From the NCBI RefSeq assembly GCF_030127125.1, contig NZ_CP126156.1:124001-188000 (forward strand): a DNA stretch of 64,000 bases. Reading direction: 5' to 3'. Position 1 is the stretch's first letter, and each line of letters starts with the position of its first letter. The DNA comes from Halobaculum litoreum (lineage in GTDB: Archaea > Halobacteriota > Halobacteria > Halobacteriales > Haloferacaceae). Below the pieces are notes generated by a model that saw only the letters and a list, made by a program, of their open reading frames with translations, ran no database searches and was not told the origin of the DNA. Positions 1 to 8,516 of the stretch are shown here, piece by piece. The position numbers were made by a program, and so were the translations under genes.

Positions 1-1052
1 GAGAGGGCCGCCGAGACGTACAGCCCCGTCGCGCCGAAGCGGGCCTGTGCGACGCCGCTGACCGCGAGGATGACGAGGAACGCCGCGCCGAACGCCAGCG
101 CGTTGCGGAGCGAGAACGGCGACTCGATGGCCAGATCCACCCGGGTTCGCCAGTCGGCGGTCGCCGCGGCGACGCCGACGGCGCCGAGCGTCAGCGCGCC
201 CAGCGGCGCCACGACCCCCACCAGCGGCGGGCCGTCGCCGGTGACGGTGAACGCCAGCGCGATGGCGAGGTTGCGCACCGCCATCGCGGCGTCGGCGAGC
301 AACACCCCCGCGACGGCGTACGACACCGACTCAACCCGGTCGGTCGCGTGGTCGAGCATCGTCCCGACGACGGCCGTCGAGGAGGCCAGTCCGCCGAGAA
401 AGCCCGTCACGGCGATGCCGCGGCCCCCGTACGTCCGCACCAGCGCGTAGTTCACCATCCCGATGCCGGCGACCGTGACGACCATGAGCCACGCGACGCG
501 CGGCTCCAGCGGCACCCCGAACACCGTCCGCTCGCCCGCGGGCAACACGGGGTAGACGACGAACGCGAGGACCGCGAACTCCGTCATCGACCGGAGCTCC
601 GCCCGCGAGAGGTCGCCCGCGAACGAGTGCAGTTCCCGCTTCAACACCAACAGCGCCGCCGACAACACCGCCACCGTCACGCCCTCGACGACGAAGCCGC
701 TCGCGACGAGCGCCCCCACGCCGTACGCCGCGAGCAGCGACACCGAGGTCGTGAGCGACAGCGAGCCGTCGGCGCCGTCGCTGAGCCCGCGTGCGGCCAG
801 CAGCGTGCCCTGCACGACCACCAGCACGCCGCCGACCGCCAACAGCACCCGTCCCACGGCGCTCTCGCTCGCCAGGAGCGTGAACACCGCCCCGACGAGG
901 CTCGTCAGCGAGAACGTCCGGATCCCCGCGGACTTGTCCGACCACTCGCGCTCCAGCCCGAGGAACAGCCCCAGCGCCGCCGCCAACGCCAGCCTGACGA
1001 CCGGGACGGCGAGCGGGTCGGTCGACACACCGGCGACCGCGACCGGTAGCAT
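1..1052 (-). CDS. MgtC/SapB family membrane protein with DUF4010 region (3' end beyond window)
   Basis: Reading leftward from ATG 1052 the frame stays open to the window edge, so the C-terminus is missing. The start reads MLPVAVAGVSTDPLAVPVVR, followed by the MgtC signature GLFLGLEREWSDKSAGIRTF in the first membrane region. Several long hydrophobic helices follow, with a second block (GGLASSTAVVGTMLDHATD) typical of DUF4010 proteins. The family sits in the inner membrane; some members relate to magnesium limitation or ATP synthase control, but the substrate of the DUF4010 form is unknown. It is divergent from the AI-2E transporter. Family is sure, function is not. Confidence 0.8.
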   Translation of the reverse strand, partial: MLPVAVAGVSTDPLAVPVVRLALAAALGLFLGLEREWSDKSAGIRTFSLTSLVGAVFTLLASESAVGRVLLAVGGVLVVVQGTLLAARGLSDGADGSLSLTTSVSLLAAYGVGALVASGFVVEGVTVAVLSAALLVLKRELHSFAGDLSRAELRSMTEFAVLAFVVYPVLPAGERTVFGVPLEPRVAWLMVVTVAGIGMVNYALVRTYGGRGIAVTGFLGGLASSTAVVGTMLDHATDRVESVSYAVAGVLLADAAMAVRNLAIALAFTVTGDGPPLVGVVAPLGALTLGAVGVAAATADWRTRVDLAIESPFSLRNALAFGAAFLVILAVSGVAQARFGATGLYVSAAL

Positions 1053-1077
1053 AGAGCTACATACTACTGTATAGCCG

Positions 1078-1086
1078 TATATATTT
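1078..1086 (-). promoter_or_regulatory. TATA-like box for the MgtC-family gene
   Basis: The A/T-only stretch AAATATATA (minus strand) lies 26-34 bases upstream of ATG 1052, the usual archaeal TATA distance for a transcript with little or no leader. It is the most A/T-rich spot in the first 5 kb. Confidence 0.55.
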
Positions 1087-1164
1087 CTTCGGGCCGACCG
1101 CCCGCGGTTCCAGCGGATGTCAGGTCCGCGATACGCTTTTGTCGTTCGGCGGACCCGGGTGCGT

Positions 1165-2346
1165 ATGGCCCTCTCCGACATCGACTGGTCGCGCACCGCG
1201 TGGTGGGGCGTCGGCGCCGCCCTCGCGGCCGCGGTGACGTTCATCGTCTACTCGTTCGTCGGTACGTTCGTCTTCGGCGTCTTCATCTACTACGCGACCC
1301 GGCCCGTGTACAACCGGCTCCGCCGCCGCCTCCCGTCGCGGAGTCTCGCGGCCGCGACGGCGCTGTTCGCGATGGTGCTCCCGGCGCTGCTGCTCGTCGG
1401 CTACGCCGTCCTCATCGTCGTCGATCAGGTCCAGCAGCTCGACATCGCCGCGAACGGCTACCTCGACCGGCTCCCCATCGACCCCGGCGACCTGCCGGCG
1501 GTGACCGACCCGGCACAGCTCGCGACGCTTGACTGGCAGCAGTACGTCACCGCCGACACCCTCTCGGGCGCGATGGGGTCGCTGTCGGGCGCCGTCGGGA
1601 CGGTCGCGGTCCTCGGCACCGCGGCCATCCACCTGTTCGTGATGCTGGCGATCGCGTTCTACCTCCTGCGCGACGGCACGAAGCTGGCGCGCTACTTCGT
1701 CCAGTTCACCGACCAGGCGGGCGTCATCGACGCCTACGGCCTCGCGGTCGACCGCGACCTCAAGTCCATCTTCTTCGGCAACATCCTCAACGCCATCGTC
1801 ACCGGCACCATCGGCGTCATCGTCTACTCGCTGCTCAACGTGTTCGCGCCGCAGGGGGGCGCGATCCCGGCGGCCGCGCTCGTGGGCCTGATCGCGGGCG
1901 CGGCGAGCCTGATCCCCATCGTCGGCATGAAACTGGTGTACGTCCCCGTGGTGATCTTCATGGCGGTCCGGGCGGTCGCCAACGACGTGACCGGCGGGCT
2001 GGTGTTCGTGCTCGCGTTCGCGGTCGCGTCGCTCGTCATCGTCGACACCATCCCCGACCTCGTGCTCCGGCCGTACGTCTCCGGGCGGTCGCTCCACGTC
2101 GGCGCGGTCATGCTCGCGTACACCCTCGGCCCCCTCCTGTTCGGCTGGTACGGCATCTTCCTGATGCCGCTGTTGCTCGTGCTCGTCGTCCACTTCGCCA
2201 GGATCGTCCTGCCGGAACTGCTCGCGGGCGAGCCGATCCGCCCGTTCGCCGTCGACCCGTCGCACCTCACCGAGGAGGTCGTGTCGGACCCCCCGGACGC
2301 CGGTCCCACCCCCGCCGGCGACGGCGGCACCCCGGACGGGGAGTGA
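1165..2346 (+). CDS. AI-2E family transporter (PerM-like permease)
   Basis: The protein is about 393 residues with eight or so hydrophobic segments. The first two helices follow MALSDIDWSRTAWWG, and the conserved C-terminal helices carry the P-x-x-G-x-Y/F type loops of the PerM/YdiK/AI-2E family (GLIAGAASLIPIVGMKLVYV and LGPLLFGWYGIFLMPLLL). The tail is hydrophilic and acidic. Members are membrane permeases; AI-2 export is shown only for a few, so the substrate here is unknown. I chose ATG 1165 rather than GTG/ATG codons further up because the upstream codons look non-coding and a weak T-run lies 25-30 bases before it. Confidence 0.85.
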   Translation: MALSDIDWSRTAWWGVGAALAAAVTFIVYSFVGTFVFGVFIYYATRPVYNRLRRRLPSRSLAAATALFAMVLPALLLVGYAVLIVVDQVQQLDIAANGYLDRLPIDPGDLPAVTDPAQLATLDWQQYVTADTLSGAMGSLSGAVGTVAVLGTAAIHLFVMLAIAFYLLRDGTKLARYFVQFTDQAGVIDAYGLAVDRDLKSIFFGNILNAIVTGTIGVIVYSLLNVFAPQGGAIPAAALVGLIAGAASLIPIVGMKLVYVPVVIFMAVRAVANDVTGGLVFVLAFAVASLVIVDTIPDLVLRPYVSGRSLHVGAVMLAYTLGPLLFGWYGIFLMPLLLVLVVHFARIVLPELLAGEPIRPFAVDPSHLTEEVVSDPPDAGPTPAGDGGTPDGE

Positions 2347-2368
2347 CGCCCGGGCCGGCCCGACCCGG

Positions 2369-2650
2369 TCACTCCTCGGCGTCGACGTACTGCGACTCCC
2401 AACTGCGCCGCGCCTCGATCTCCCGGCGGCCGCGCCGCGTGAGCGTGTAGAAGTTCGTCCGACGGTCGCGCTGCCCCTTCTCTACGAGCCCCTTCTCCAC
2501 GAGCGTGTCGAGGTTGGGGTACAGCCGCCCGTGGTGGATCTCCTTCTCGTAGTAGTCCTCGAGTTCCTCCTTGATCGCCAACCCGTGGGGCTCGTCTTGC
2601 CCGGCGATCACGTAGAGGAGATCGCGCTGGAATCCGGTCAGGTCGTACAT
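2369..2650 (-). CDS. PadR family transcriptional regulator
   Basis: A 93-residue winged-helix protein. The N-terminus MYDLTGFQRDLLYVIAG leads into the helix-turn-helix, followed by the PadR motif HHGRLYPNLDTLVEKGLVEK and the wing (RRTNFYTLTRRGRREIEAR). It has no C-terminal effector domain beyond a short acidic tail, as in the common haloarchaeal short PadR proteins. It would act as a DNA-binding dimer in the cytoplasm. It is convergent with the AI-2E transporter, ending 23 bases from it; no target is evident. Confidence 0.9.
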   Translation of the reverse strand: MYDLTGFQRDLLYVIAGQDEPHGLAIKEELEDYYEKEIHHGRLYPNLDTLVEKGLVEKGQRDRRTNFYTLTRRGRREIEARRSWESQYVDAEE

Positions 2651-2846
2651 CGGTACTATCCGTCGAGAGATTACTGTCGGATCCCAATAAGCTTGCCGCC
2701 TCGGTACGGCTCTACCCCTCGAATATCGGGCGCGGACGCCGTGAGACGCTTCGGAAGCATCTCTTCTGGATCACACAGGTCCGTTGTCGTGTCAGTTCCG
2801 TGTAACCCCCGACCGGTTTTTACCCGTCGGCGGCGTCGTGACCGGT

Positions 2847-3131
2847 ATGCCCGAGGAAGTGCTGTTCAAGTCGGAACTGCGCCAGGACCGCCACGAGATC
2901 GCCGCCCACCTCCGCGCGGTCGCCGACAAGCTCGACGACGACGGCGCGTTGACGCTCACCGGGGCCGGCGACTCGCTCACGATGCAGGTGCCCGCGACGG
3001 CGACGTTCGAGGTGAAAGCCGAGCGCGAGACCGGCTCGGGTCCCGACGAGTTGAGCGTCGAGTTCGAACTGGAGTGGGACGACGTCGACGACCCCGCGGG
3101 CGGCGCGGACGGCGGGCTCAGTATCGAGTGA
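2847..3131 (+). CDS. amphi-Trp domain-containing protein
   Basis: A 94-residue acidic protein starting MPEEVLFKSELRQDRHEIAA. It has the shape of the haloarchaeal amphi-Trp family: a short beta strand, an amphipathic helix (DRHEIAAHLRAVADKL), a hydrophobic strand ending in the SLTMQVPATATFEVKAE block, and a closing acidic strand FELEWDD with the conserved tryptophan. No biochemical function is known for the family. The start at ATG 2847 follows T-rich sequence (about 2817-2821) at TATA distance. Confidence 0.8.
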   Translation: MPEEVLFKSELRQDRHEIAAHLRAVADKLDDDGALTLTGAGDSLTMQVPATATFEVKAERETGSGPDELSVEFELEWDDVDDPAGGADGGLSIE

Positions 3132-3324
3132 TCGGCTCCCGCCGGCGACGGCCGCGGCTCGTCGGTCTGTCGTCCGGGTCCGAGAACGAACGGGGGCGCG
3201 CCGCGGAAACACCCGCGGCGCGCCGCCCGAATCGGTCCCCGCTGACGCTTCGGCCCTCCAGACGAAGCGTCACTTGCGTGTAGCCCCGGTGATGGGATAA
3301 AACTACCGGGCAGTCAGGGTCCGC

Positions 3325-3471
3325 TTATATATGCTCCTCCTCCAACACCCACCCGAGGGCCCGTTTGTAGTGGGTGAACAGTTGGCGGATGCTCTCGTGG
3401 CGCATCTCCTCGGACTCCAGTTGCTCCGCGAGGAACTCGTACTGCTCTCTGATCTCGGCCTCGTCGCGCAC
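3325..3471 (-). CDS. small conserved helical protein of unknown function (48 aa)
   Basis: Beginning at GTG 3471, the frame encodes a highly charged 48-residue protein (start MRDEAEIREQYEFLAEQLES, end LGWVLEEEHI) followed by TAA. Acidic helical composition and G/C-rich third positions fit real haloarchaeal coding. A T-rich element (CTTTTGAAGTC on the minus strand, about 3492-3502) sits 21-31 bases upstream of the GTG, supporting a leaderless start. I do not recognise the family. It lies upstream in the leftward direction of coxB's 3' end, separated by about 100 bases. Confidence 0.6.
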   Translation of the reverse strand: MRDEAEIREQYEFLAEQLESEEMRHESIRQLFTHYKRALGWVLEEEHI

Positions 3472-3575
3472 GCTCGGCGTTCGGGACGAAGCGACTTCAA
3501 AAGGCCGCCGGGGCGCTGGCGCCGCCGGCGGGTGCGGCGCGCGCGGAGAACGGGAACGGGAGCGGACGCGCCCTG

Positions 3576-4397
3576 TTACGCGCCGAGACCGGCCGGCGAC
3601 GGGGCCGCCAGCGACGCCGAGGCGTTTCCGGAGCCGCCCTGACTCGTCTGGCGCTCGACGAAGCCGTCGTAGGTGTCCTGGTCGACGACGACGACGCTGA
3701 AGTACATGTTCGAGTGGGCGACACCACAGTACTCCGTACAGTAGCCCTGGTAGACGCCCGGCTCGTTGGCGACCGTCTTGATCGTGTTCTTCTGGCCGGG
3801 GATCGCGTCCTGCTTCAGGCCGAGTTCCGGCACCGCGAACCCGTGGAGCACGTCGTCGGAGGCGGTGGTGAAGTAGAGGTCCTGCCCGGCGGGCACGACG
3901 ATCACCGGCCCCTCCAACCCTTCGGCCCGCGGGATGGCCTCCGTGTCGAGGTCGCCGGCGGTCAGCTCGGTGATGTTCGAGCTCTGGTAGTTCATCCGCC
4001 AGTTCCACTGGTAGGCGACCGTCTCGACGTGGACGTCGCCCTCGGCGGGTTCGATCTCGTCGACGCCGCCGGTGTACGTCACGTCCGGGTTCGCGAGCAC
4101 GCCGTAGGAGGCGGCGCCGACGAACAGGAGGACGATGGCCGTCGCGATCGTCCAGGTGATCTCGAGGCGGCGGTTCTCCCGCGTCGGCGACGGCTCGTCG
4201 CTGTCCTTGAACTTCAGGACCGTGTAGATGAGAATGACCTCGACGAGGATGGTGATCGGGATCGCGACGTACAGTAGCCGGCTGTTCAGGTCGTTGATGA
4301 GCCCGGCGGTCGTCGACGGCTGCGCCGCGACCGGCGTCGCCAACAGCGCCAGCCCGACGAGCCCGAGCAACAGGCTCCCGAATCGCGTGCGCGTCAT
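3576..4397 (-). CDS. coxB: cytochrome c oxidase subunit II
   Basis: A 273-residue subunit II of a haem-copper terminal oxidase, carrying the CuA electron-entry centre on the outer face of the membrane. Residues 1-25 form a signal peptide ending in VAAQ; two transmembrane helices follow (about 42-62 and 82-102). The cupredoxin domain has YQWNW at 129-133 and the CuA ligands H185, C220, E222, C224, H228 and M231. The tail is Gly/Ser/Ala rich. It is divergent from ctaB, whose product makes haem O for such oxidases. Subunit I is not in the window and subunit III is about 59 kb away. Confidence 0.95.
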   Translation of the reverse strand: MTRTRFGSLLLGLVGLALLATPVAAQPSTTAGLINDLNSRLLYVAIPITILVEVILIYTVLKFKDSDEPSPTRENRRLEITWTIATAIVLLFVGAASYGVLANPDVTYTGGVDEIEPAEGDVHVETVAYQWNWRMNYQSSNITELTAGDLDTEAIPRAEGLEGPVIVVPAGQDLYFTTASDDVLHGFAVPELGLKQDAIPGQKNTIKTVANEPGVYQGYCTEYCGVAHSNMYFSVVVVDQDTYDGFVERQTSQGGSGNASASLAAPSPAGLGA

Positions 4398-4422
4398 TAC
4401 ATCCGCGTCGGCGTCGGCCACG

Positions 4423-4428
4423 TAAATA
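4423..4428 (-). promoter_or_regulatory. TATA-like box for coxB
   Basis: TATTTA on the minus strand lies 26-31 bases upstream of the coxB ATG at 4397, within otherwise G/C-rich sequence. Confidence 0.5.
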
Positions 4429-4529
4429 CCTACTGTTGTCGCCCGAAACACCGGATGGCGGGGTCGTACGGGGCGGTCGCGAGCGGGGAAAGCGCGGGGT
4501 TGATATGCCGCCGGACGCAATCCGTGGTA

Positions 4530-5963
4530 GTGACATCGAAGCGGTTCCCCGCGCTCCTCGCGGCGTCCGCGATGGGGGTGTACCTGCTGCTCGTGGTCGG
4601 CGCCACCACGGCGGTCACGGACGCCGCCGCCTCGTGTGCCGCGTGGCCCGCCTGCGGCGACGGGTTCGCGCTCCCGAGCGACGCCGCGGGCTGGGTGGCC
4701 CTCGGCCACCGCGCGGTCGCGTTCCTCGTCGGGCTCCTCGTGCTCGCGACGGGGGTCGCCGCGTGGCGGGCCCGCCCGGACCGCCGCGTCCGGGCGGCGC
4801 TGGCCGTCGCGTTCCTCCTGTACCCCGTCGAGTCCGTGCTCGGCGCGTACGTCGCCGTCGCCGACGCGGCCACGCTCGCGACCGTCGCCGGCGTCCCGGT
4901 GACGCTGTCGGCGCTCCACCTCGCGGGCGGGCTCGTCGTGTTCGGCGGGCTCCTCGCGGCGCTCGCGTGGGAGCTCGAGGCTCGGACGGGCGACCCGGAC
5001 GAGGACCGGTCGGCGACGTCGGCGCCGGAGCCGGCGGCCGAGCCCCTCGACGACGGCCCCCGGCCGGCGGTCCCGGCGTGGGGCGACGACCCGCTCCGGC
5101 GCGCCCGCATGACCGCCGGGGCGTACTTCCGGCTGATGAAGCCCCGGCTGATGTGGCTGCTGTGCCTCGTCGCCAGCGCCTCGATGGCGCTTGCCGGCGG
5201 CACCGGCCTCTCGGTCCCGGTCGTCGCGGCGACGCTGACGGGCGGCGCGCTCTCCATCGGCGCCTCGGGGACGTTCAACCACGTCCTCGAGCGCGACGTC
5301 GACCGCCGGATGCAGCGCACGAGCGACCGCCCGCTGGCGGTCGATCTGGTCTCCGTCCGCAACGCCGTCGCCTTCGGCCTGCTGCTCACCGTGGTCTCGG
5401 TCGGGCTGTTCGCGTGGGTGAACCTCCTCGCGGCCGTGCTCGGCCTCGTGGCGATCGTGTTCTACTCGGTGATCTACACGCTCGTCCTGAAGCCCAACAC
5501 GGTCCAGAACACCGTCATCGGCGGCGCCGCGGGCGCCCTCCCGGCGCTCATCGGCTGGGCGGCGGTGACGGGCGAGGTCGGACTGGGCGGGGTCGCGCTG
5601 GCGACGCTCATCTTCCTGTGGACGCCCGCGCACTTCTACAACCTCGCGCTGGCGTACAAGGACGACTACGAGCGCGGCGGCTTCCCGATGATGCCCGTGG
5701 TGCGCGGCGAGACGACGACCCGCCGCCACATCGTCTGGTACTTCGGCGCCACCCTCGCCGTCGGCGCCGCGATGGTCGGCCTCGGCCGCCTCGACTGGCT
5801 GTACGCCTTCGCCGGCGTCGTCGTCGGCTCGGTGTTCCTGTGGGCGATCGTCCGCCTCCACTACGAGCGCGACGAGTCGGCGGCGTTCCGCGCGTTCCAC
5901 GCGTCGAACGCCTACCTCGGCGTCGTCCTGCTGGCCGTCGTCGTCGACGCCCTCGCCGTCTGA
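4530..5963 (+). CDS. ctaB: haem O synthase with N-terminal CtaA-like membrane domain
   Basis: The C-terminal 290 or so residues are a UbiA-type prenyltransferase that farnesylates protohaem to haem O. The first Asp-rich motif is NHVLERDVDRRMQRTSDRPL and the second is YKDDYERGGFPMMP, with several membrane helices. The N-terminal 150 residues are a separate four-helix membrane region (CAAWPACGDGF, then a His in LGHRAVAFLVGLLVL) like half of haem A synthase CtaA/COX15. This fused form is usual in haloarchaea. A TATA-like GTTGATATG at 4499-4507 supports GTG 4530; GTG 4524 is possible. It runs into the next gene with one base between. Confidence 0.9.
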   Translation: MTSKRFPALLAASAMGVYLLLVVGATTAVTDAAASCAAWPACGDGFALPSDAAGWVALGHRAVAFLVGLLVLATGVAAWRARPDRRVRAALAVAFLLYPVESVLGAYVAVADAATLATVAGVPVTLSALHLAGGLVVFGGLLAALAWELEARTGDPDEDRSATSAPEPAAEPLDDGPRPAVPAWGDDPLRRARMTAGAYFRLMKPRLMWLLCLVASASMALAGGTGLSVPVVAATLTGGALSIGASGTFNHVLERDVDRRMQRTSDRPLAVDLVSVRNAVAFGLLLTVVSVGLFAWVNLLAAVLGLVAIVFYSVIYTLVLKPNTVQNTVIGGAAGALPALIGWAAVTGEVGLGGVALATLIFLWTPAHFYNLALAYKDDYERGGFPMMPVVRGETTTRRHIVWYFGATLAVGAAMVGLGRLDWLYAFAGVVVGSVFLWAIVRLHYERDESAAFRAFHASNAYLGVVLLAVVVDALAV

Positions 5964-5964
5964 G

Positions 5965-6634
5965 ATGAGCGTTCGCACGTTCTCCGTCGGCCGGTTCGAC
6001 GTCTCCGCCCGCGAGCTACAGGTCGCGGCGCTCGTCGTCAACCTCGAACTCCTCGCCGTCCTCGCGTACTTCGCGCTGACGAACGCGCGGCTCTCGTCGC
6101 CGCTGTTCACGCTGTACGGTCTGACGTGGGTGAACCTCGCGCTCGTCGTGTTCGCGCGCTATCGCCCGCCCGCCGCTGACGCCCAGACGCGGCGCCGGGC
6201 CGCGGCGGTCGCCGGCGGCTACGCGCTCCTGCTTTCGGTGTTCGGGGGTGGTCGGCGTCGCGCCGCCCGGCACGGTGCCGGGGGTGACGGTGGCGATGCT
6301 CCCGCCGGGGTGGGGGCCGGCGGTCGTCGTGAACGCGGGCGTCGCCGCGGCGGTCCTCATGCCCGCGAAGCTGCTCGGCTACGCGGCGCTGGCGTACCTG
6401 CTGTACGGGACGGTCGTCGACGCGACGAGCGCGGGGGTCGCCGGGCTGCTCGGGCTGTTCTCCTGTGTCTCCTGCTCGCTGCCGATCCTCGTCGGCGCGG
6501 CGACCGCGGTCGTCGGCGGCGGGGGGTTCGTCGTCGCGGCCGTCGGCGGCATCGGCTACGGCCCCTCGACGCTCGTGTTCTGCGTGACCGTCGCGCTGCT
6601 GTGGTGGCGGCCGGGGTTCGACCTGCTCCGGTAG
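5965..6634 (+). CDS. small membrane protein linked to haem O synthase (DUF7546-like), frame broken
   Basis: From ATG 5965 (MSVRTFSVGRFDVSARELQV) about 92 residues with two or three membrane helices are in one frame. The frame then degenerates at the G5 run 6244-6248. Removing one G continues the protein as FGVVGVAPPGTVPG and on to WWRPGFDLLR, ending with TAG at 6632-6634, giving about 222 residues and five or six helices. A cysteine pair lies in LFSCVSCSLPILVGA. Placement directly after ctaB suggests an oxidase-related role, but this is only context. I think it is one intact gene with a consensus error. Confidence 0.7.
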
Positions 6635-6670
6635 CGGCCGTCCCCCGCGGCCGTGGCCCGGCGCGTCGCC

Positions 6671-7312
6671 TCACTCCACGAGGGTCGCGGTGACCAGCCG
6701 TTTCACCCCTCGGCGGAACCGCTCGGAGGCGGCGCTCTCCGAGATCCCGAGCGTGTCGGCCAGGTCGGCCAACGACGCCCGCCGCGGGATGTCGAGGTAG
6801 CCCGACTCTACGGCGGCGACGAGCGTCTCGTGTTGCCGGTCGGTGAGTCCGCCGTTCCCGGAACCGAACAGGTCCGACTGCTCGTAGATGCGCTCGAGGG
6901 TGAACGGGATGTCGTTGCGACAACAGAAGCCGTACACGTGTTCGATCGCCTCGCGGCTGGGGAACGCCGTCTTGAGGTGCCAGCCGTCGGCGTCGGCCGT
7001 GATCACGTCGTTGACGCCGCCCACCTCGCCGATGATCGAGCGGACGCTGACGGCCTTGTACGCGTCCGCGAAGTCGAGGCGGTACAGCACGCGGTCGTTC
7101 GACTCGGTCAACGCGAGGCGGTCGCCGACGGTCGGGTCCGCCGCGATGGCCGCGTCCAACTCCTCGAGGTCGTCGGCGTCGAGCCACCCCGTCAGCCGCA
7201 TGTGGCCCGCCTGGTCGGTGTAGGAGTCCTCCCACTTCAGGTGCGCTCCCGCCACCGTGCGGAGGGTCCGCCGCAGGAACGGGTGGTCGATGGTGTAGTG
7301 TGCGAGTATCAT
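6671..7312 (-). CDS. HTH_10 (bacterioopsin-activator type) transcriptional regulator
   Basis: A 213-residue regulator. The N-terminal 140 residues form the Bat-associated sensor-like domain (MILAHYTIDHPFLRRTLRTV onward) with two cysteines in YGFCCRND. The C-terminus is the HTH_10 DNA-binding domain: LTDRQHETLVAAVESGYLDI, then LADLADTLGISESAASERFR. Such proteins are a haloarchaeal family of transcription factors with unknown signals. ATG 7312 gives the expected family N-terminus. It is divergent from the DUF7344-type gene at 7438, which could be a target or partner. Confidence 0.9.
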   Translation of the reverse strand: MILAHYTIDHPFLRRTLRTVAGAHLKWEDSYTDQAGHMRLTGWLDADDLEELDAAIAADPTVGDRLALTESNDRVLYRLDFADAYKAVSVRSIIGEVGGVNDVITADADGWHLKTAFPSREAIEHVYGFCCRNDIPFTLERIYEQSDLFGSGNGGLTDRQHETLVAAVESGYLDIPRRASLADLADTLGISESAASERFRRGVKRLVTATLVE

Positions 7313-7437
7313 TGCTCCCCCCCGGGATGCCGGCCCGGAGGCGGTGGAAGGAGATAAACTCCCGGAGAACTCCGGCACCAACCGGAACCATTCGGGACGG
7401 GTACGTCCGTTCATGTCCGGGGTGAGACGGGTCGACG

Positions 7438-7749
7438 GTGCCGGGGAGGAAGCACAGCTTCGACGAACTGCTCTCGGCGCTCGCGGACGGAACCCGCCGT
7501 GGGGTCGTCCGCTACTTCGAGCGCTCGGGCGACGACGTCGCGACCGTCGAGGACCTCGCGGCCGCGCTCCCGTCCGACGGGTCGGGCGGGACCGCACGGC
7601 GGCTCCACCACGTCGCGTTGCCGAAGCTCGCCCGTGCGGGCATCGTCGAGTACGACCCGGCGACGCGCGCGGCCCGGTACCGGGGCGACGAACTCCGCGA
7701 GCCGGTCCGGGAGCTGCTCGTGGAGGTCCGCGCCGCCGTCTCCGCGTGA
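7438..7749 (+). CDS. DUF7344-type winged-helix protein
   Basis: A 103-residue protein with a GTG start at 7438. The opening FDELLSALADGTRRGVVRYF and the later ARRLHHVALPKLARAGIVEY are the hallmarks of the small haloarchaeal HTH proteins called DUF7344, related to ArsR-like winged helices. It would bind DNA in the cytoplasm. It is divergent from the HTH_10 regulator, with 125 bases between them, and convergent with the methyltransferase at 7769. Confidence 0.8.
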   Translation: MPGRKHSFDELLSALADGTRRGVVRYFERSGDDVATVEDLAAALPSDGSGGTARRLHHVALPKLARAGIVEYDPATRAARYRGDELREPVRELLVEVRAAVSA

Positions 7750-7768
7750 CCTGACCGGAACGGGACGC

Positions 7769-8428
7769 TCACTCGGCCGACAGCGACGCGAACAGGTGGA
7801 GCCACTCGCCGCCGTCGTCGTCGGCGACGCCGTCGCCGAGCCGTCGTGTCGCGGTGACGGCGAACCCGGCCTCGGTCAGCAGCTCCCGCGTCCGCTCGCG
7901 GCCCGGGAACGACCACGCCATCAGTTCGCCGGAGCCGAGCCAGTCGTCGTTCGCGCCCGCCCACCCCTCCTCGCCGGTCGCACAGGTCACGTAGAGCCGT
8001 CCGCCCGGCCGGAGGACGCGCGCGAACTCCCGGTACACCGCCGCGTGCTCCGAGAGCGGCACGTGGATGACCGAGTGGAGCGCGGTCACGGCGTCGACGG
8101 CGTCCGTCGCGACGGGGAGCCGCGTCAGGTCGCCCCGCACGAGCGGCGCGGCGGTGCGCTCGCGCGCGAGCCCCAGCATCGACGCCGAGAGGTCCACGCC
8201 GACCGCGTCGACCCCATCCGGGAGGCGGTTCAACACGGGAGTGCCCTGCCCGCAGCCGGCGTCGAGGACCCGCGCCCCCGCGTCGAGCGTCCCGAGGAAC
8301 GACTCCACCAGCGGCGCCTCCGCGTCGTCGCGCTCGCGGTCGTACGTCCCCGCCAGCCCGTCGTAGCCGTCGCGCACCGCCGTCCGTTGCGTGTCGGGGT
8401 CGACCGCCGGTTCCGGGTCGTCGCCCAT
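7769..8428 (-). CDS. class I SAM-dependent methyltransferase
   Basis: A 219-residue Rossmann-fold methyltransferase. Motif I is ARVLDAGCGQGTPVLNRL (about residues 50-67), the acidic residue of motif II is in VDAVGVDLSASML, and motif IV/post-I is the LTRLPVATDAVDAVTALHSV stretch, followed by ARVLRPGGRLYV. This is the Methyltransf_11 pattern. The substrate cannot be told from sequence. ATG 8428 gives an N-terminus MGDDPEPAVDPDTQRTAVRD typical of the family. Divergent from the surface protein at 8517. Confidence 0.88.
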   Translation of the reverse strand: MGDDPEPAVDPDTQRTAVRDGYDGLAGTYDRERDDAEAPLVESFLGTLDAGARVLDAGCGQGTPVLNRLPDGVDAVGVDLSASMLGLARERTAAPLVRGDLTRLPVATDAVDAVTALHSVIHVPLSEHAAVYREFARVLRPGGRLYVTCATGEEGWAGANDDWLGSGELMAWSFPGRERTRELLTEAGFAVTATRRLGDGVADDDGGEWLHLFASLSAE

Positions 8429-8516
8429 ACCCGACCCTCCCCGACGGCCGACAAGTATGTTGGTGTCCTGTCGGGGGACCACAAGGAATACGACTCCCGG
8501 GCGGGACGTGCCGGCG

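Noticed and set aside
3576-6110. A minus-strand open frame of 844 codons containing coxB
   Set aside because: The part beyond ATG 4397 is antisense to ctaB and Arg/Asp-rich; coxB with its signal peptide starts at 4397.
6241-6250. Programmed ribosomal frameshifting at the G5 run in the ctaB-linked gene
   Set aside because: Similar breaks occur at many unrelated genes in both directions (+1 and -1), without a shared slippery site or following structure, so error is simpler.
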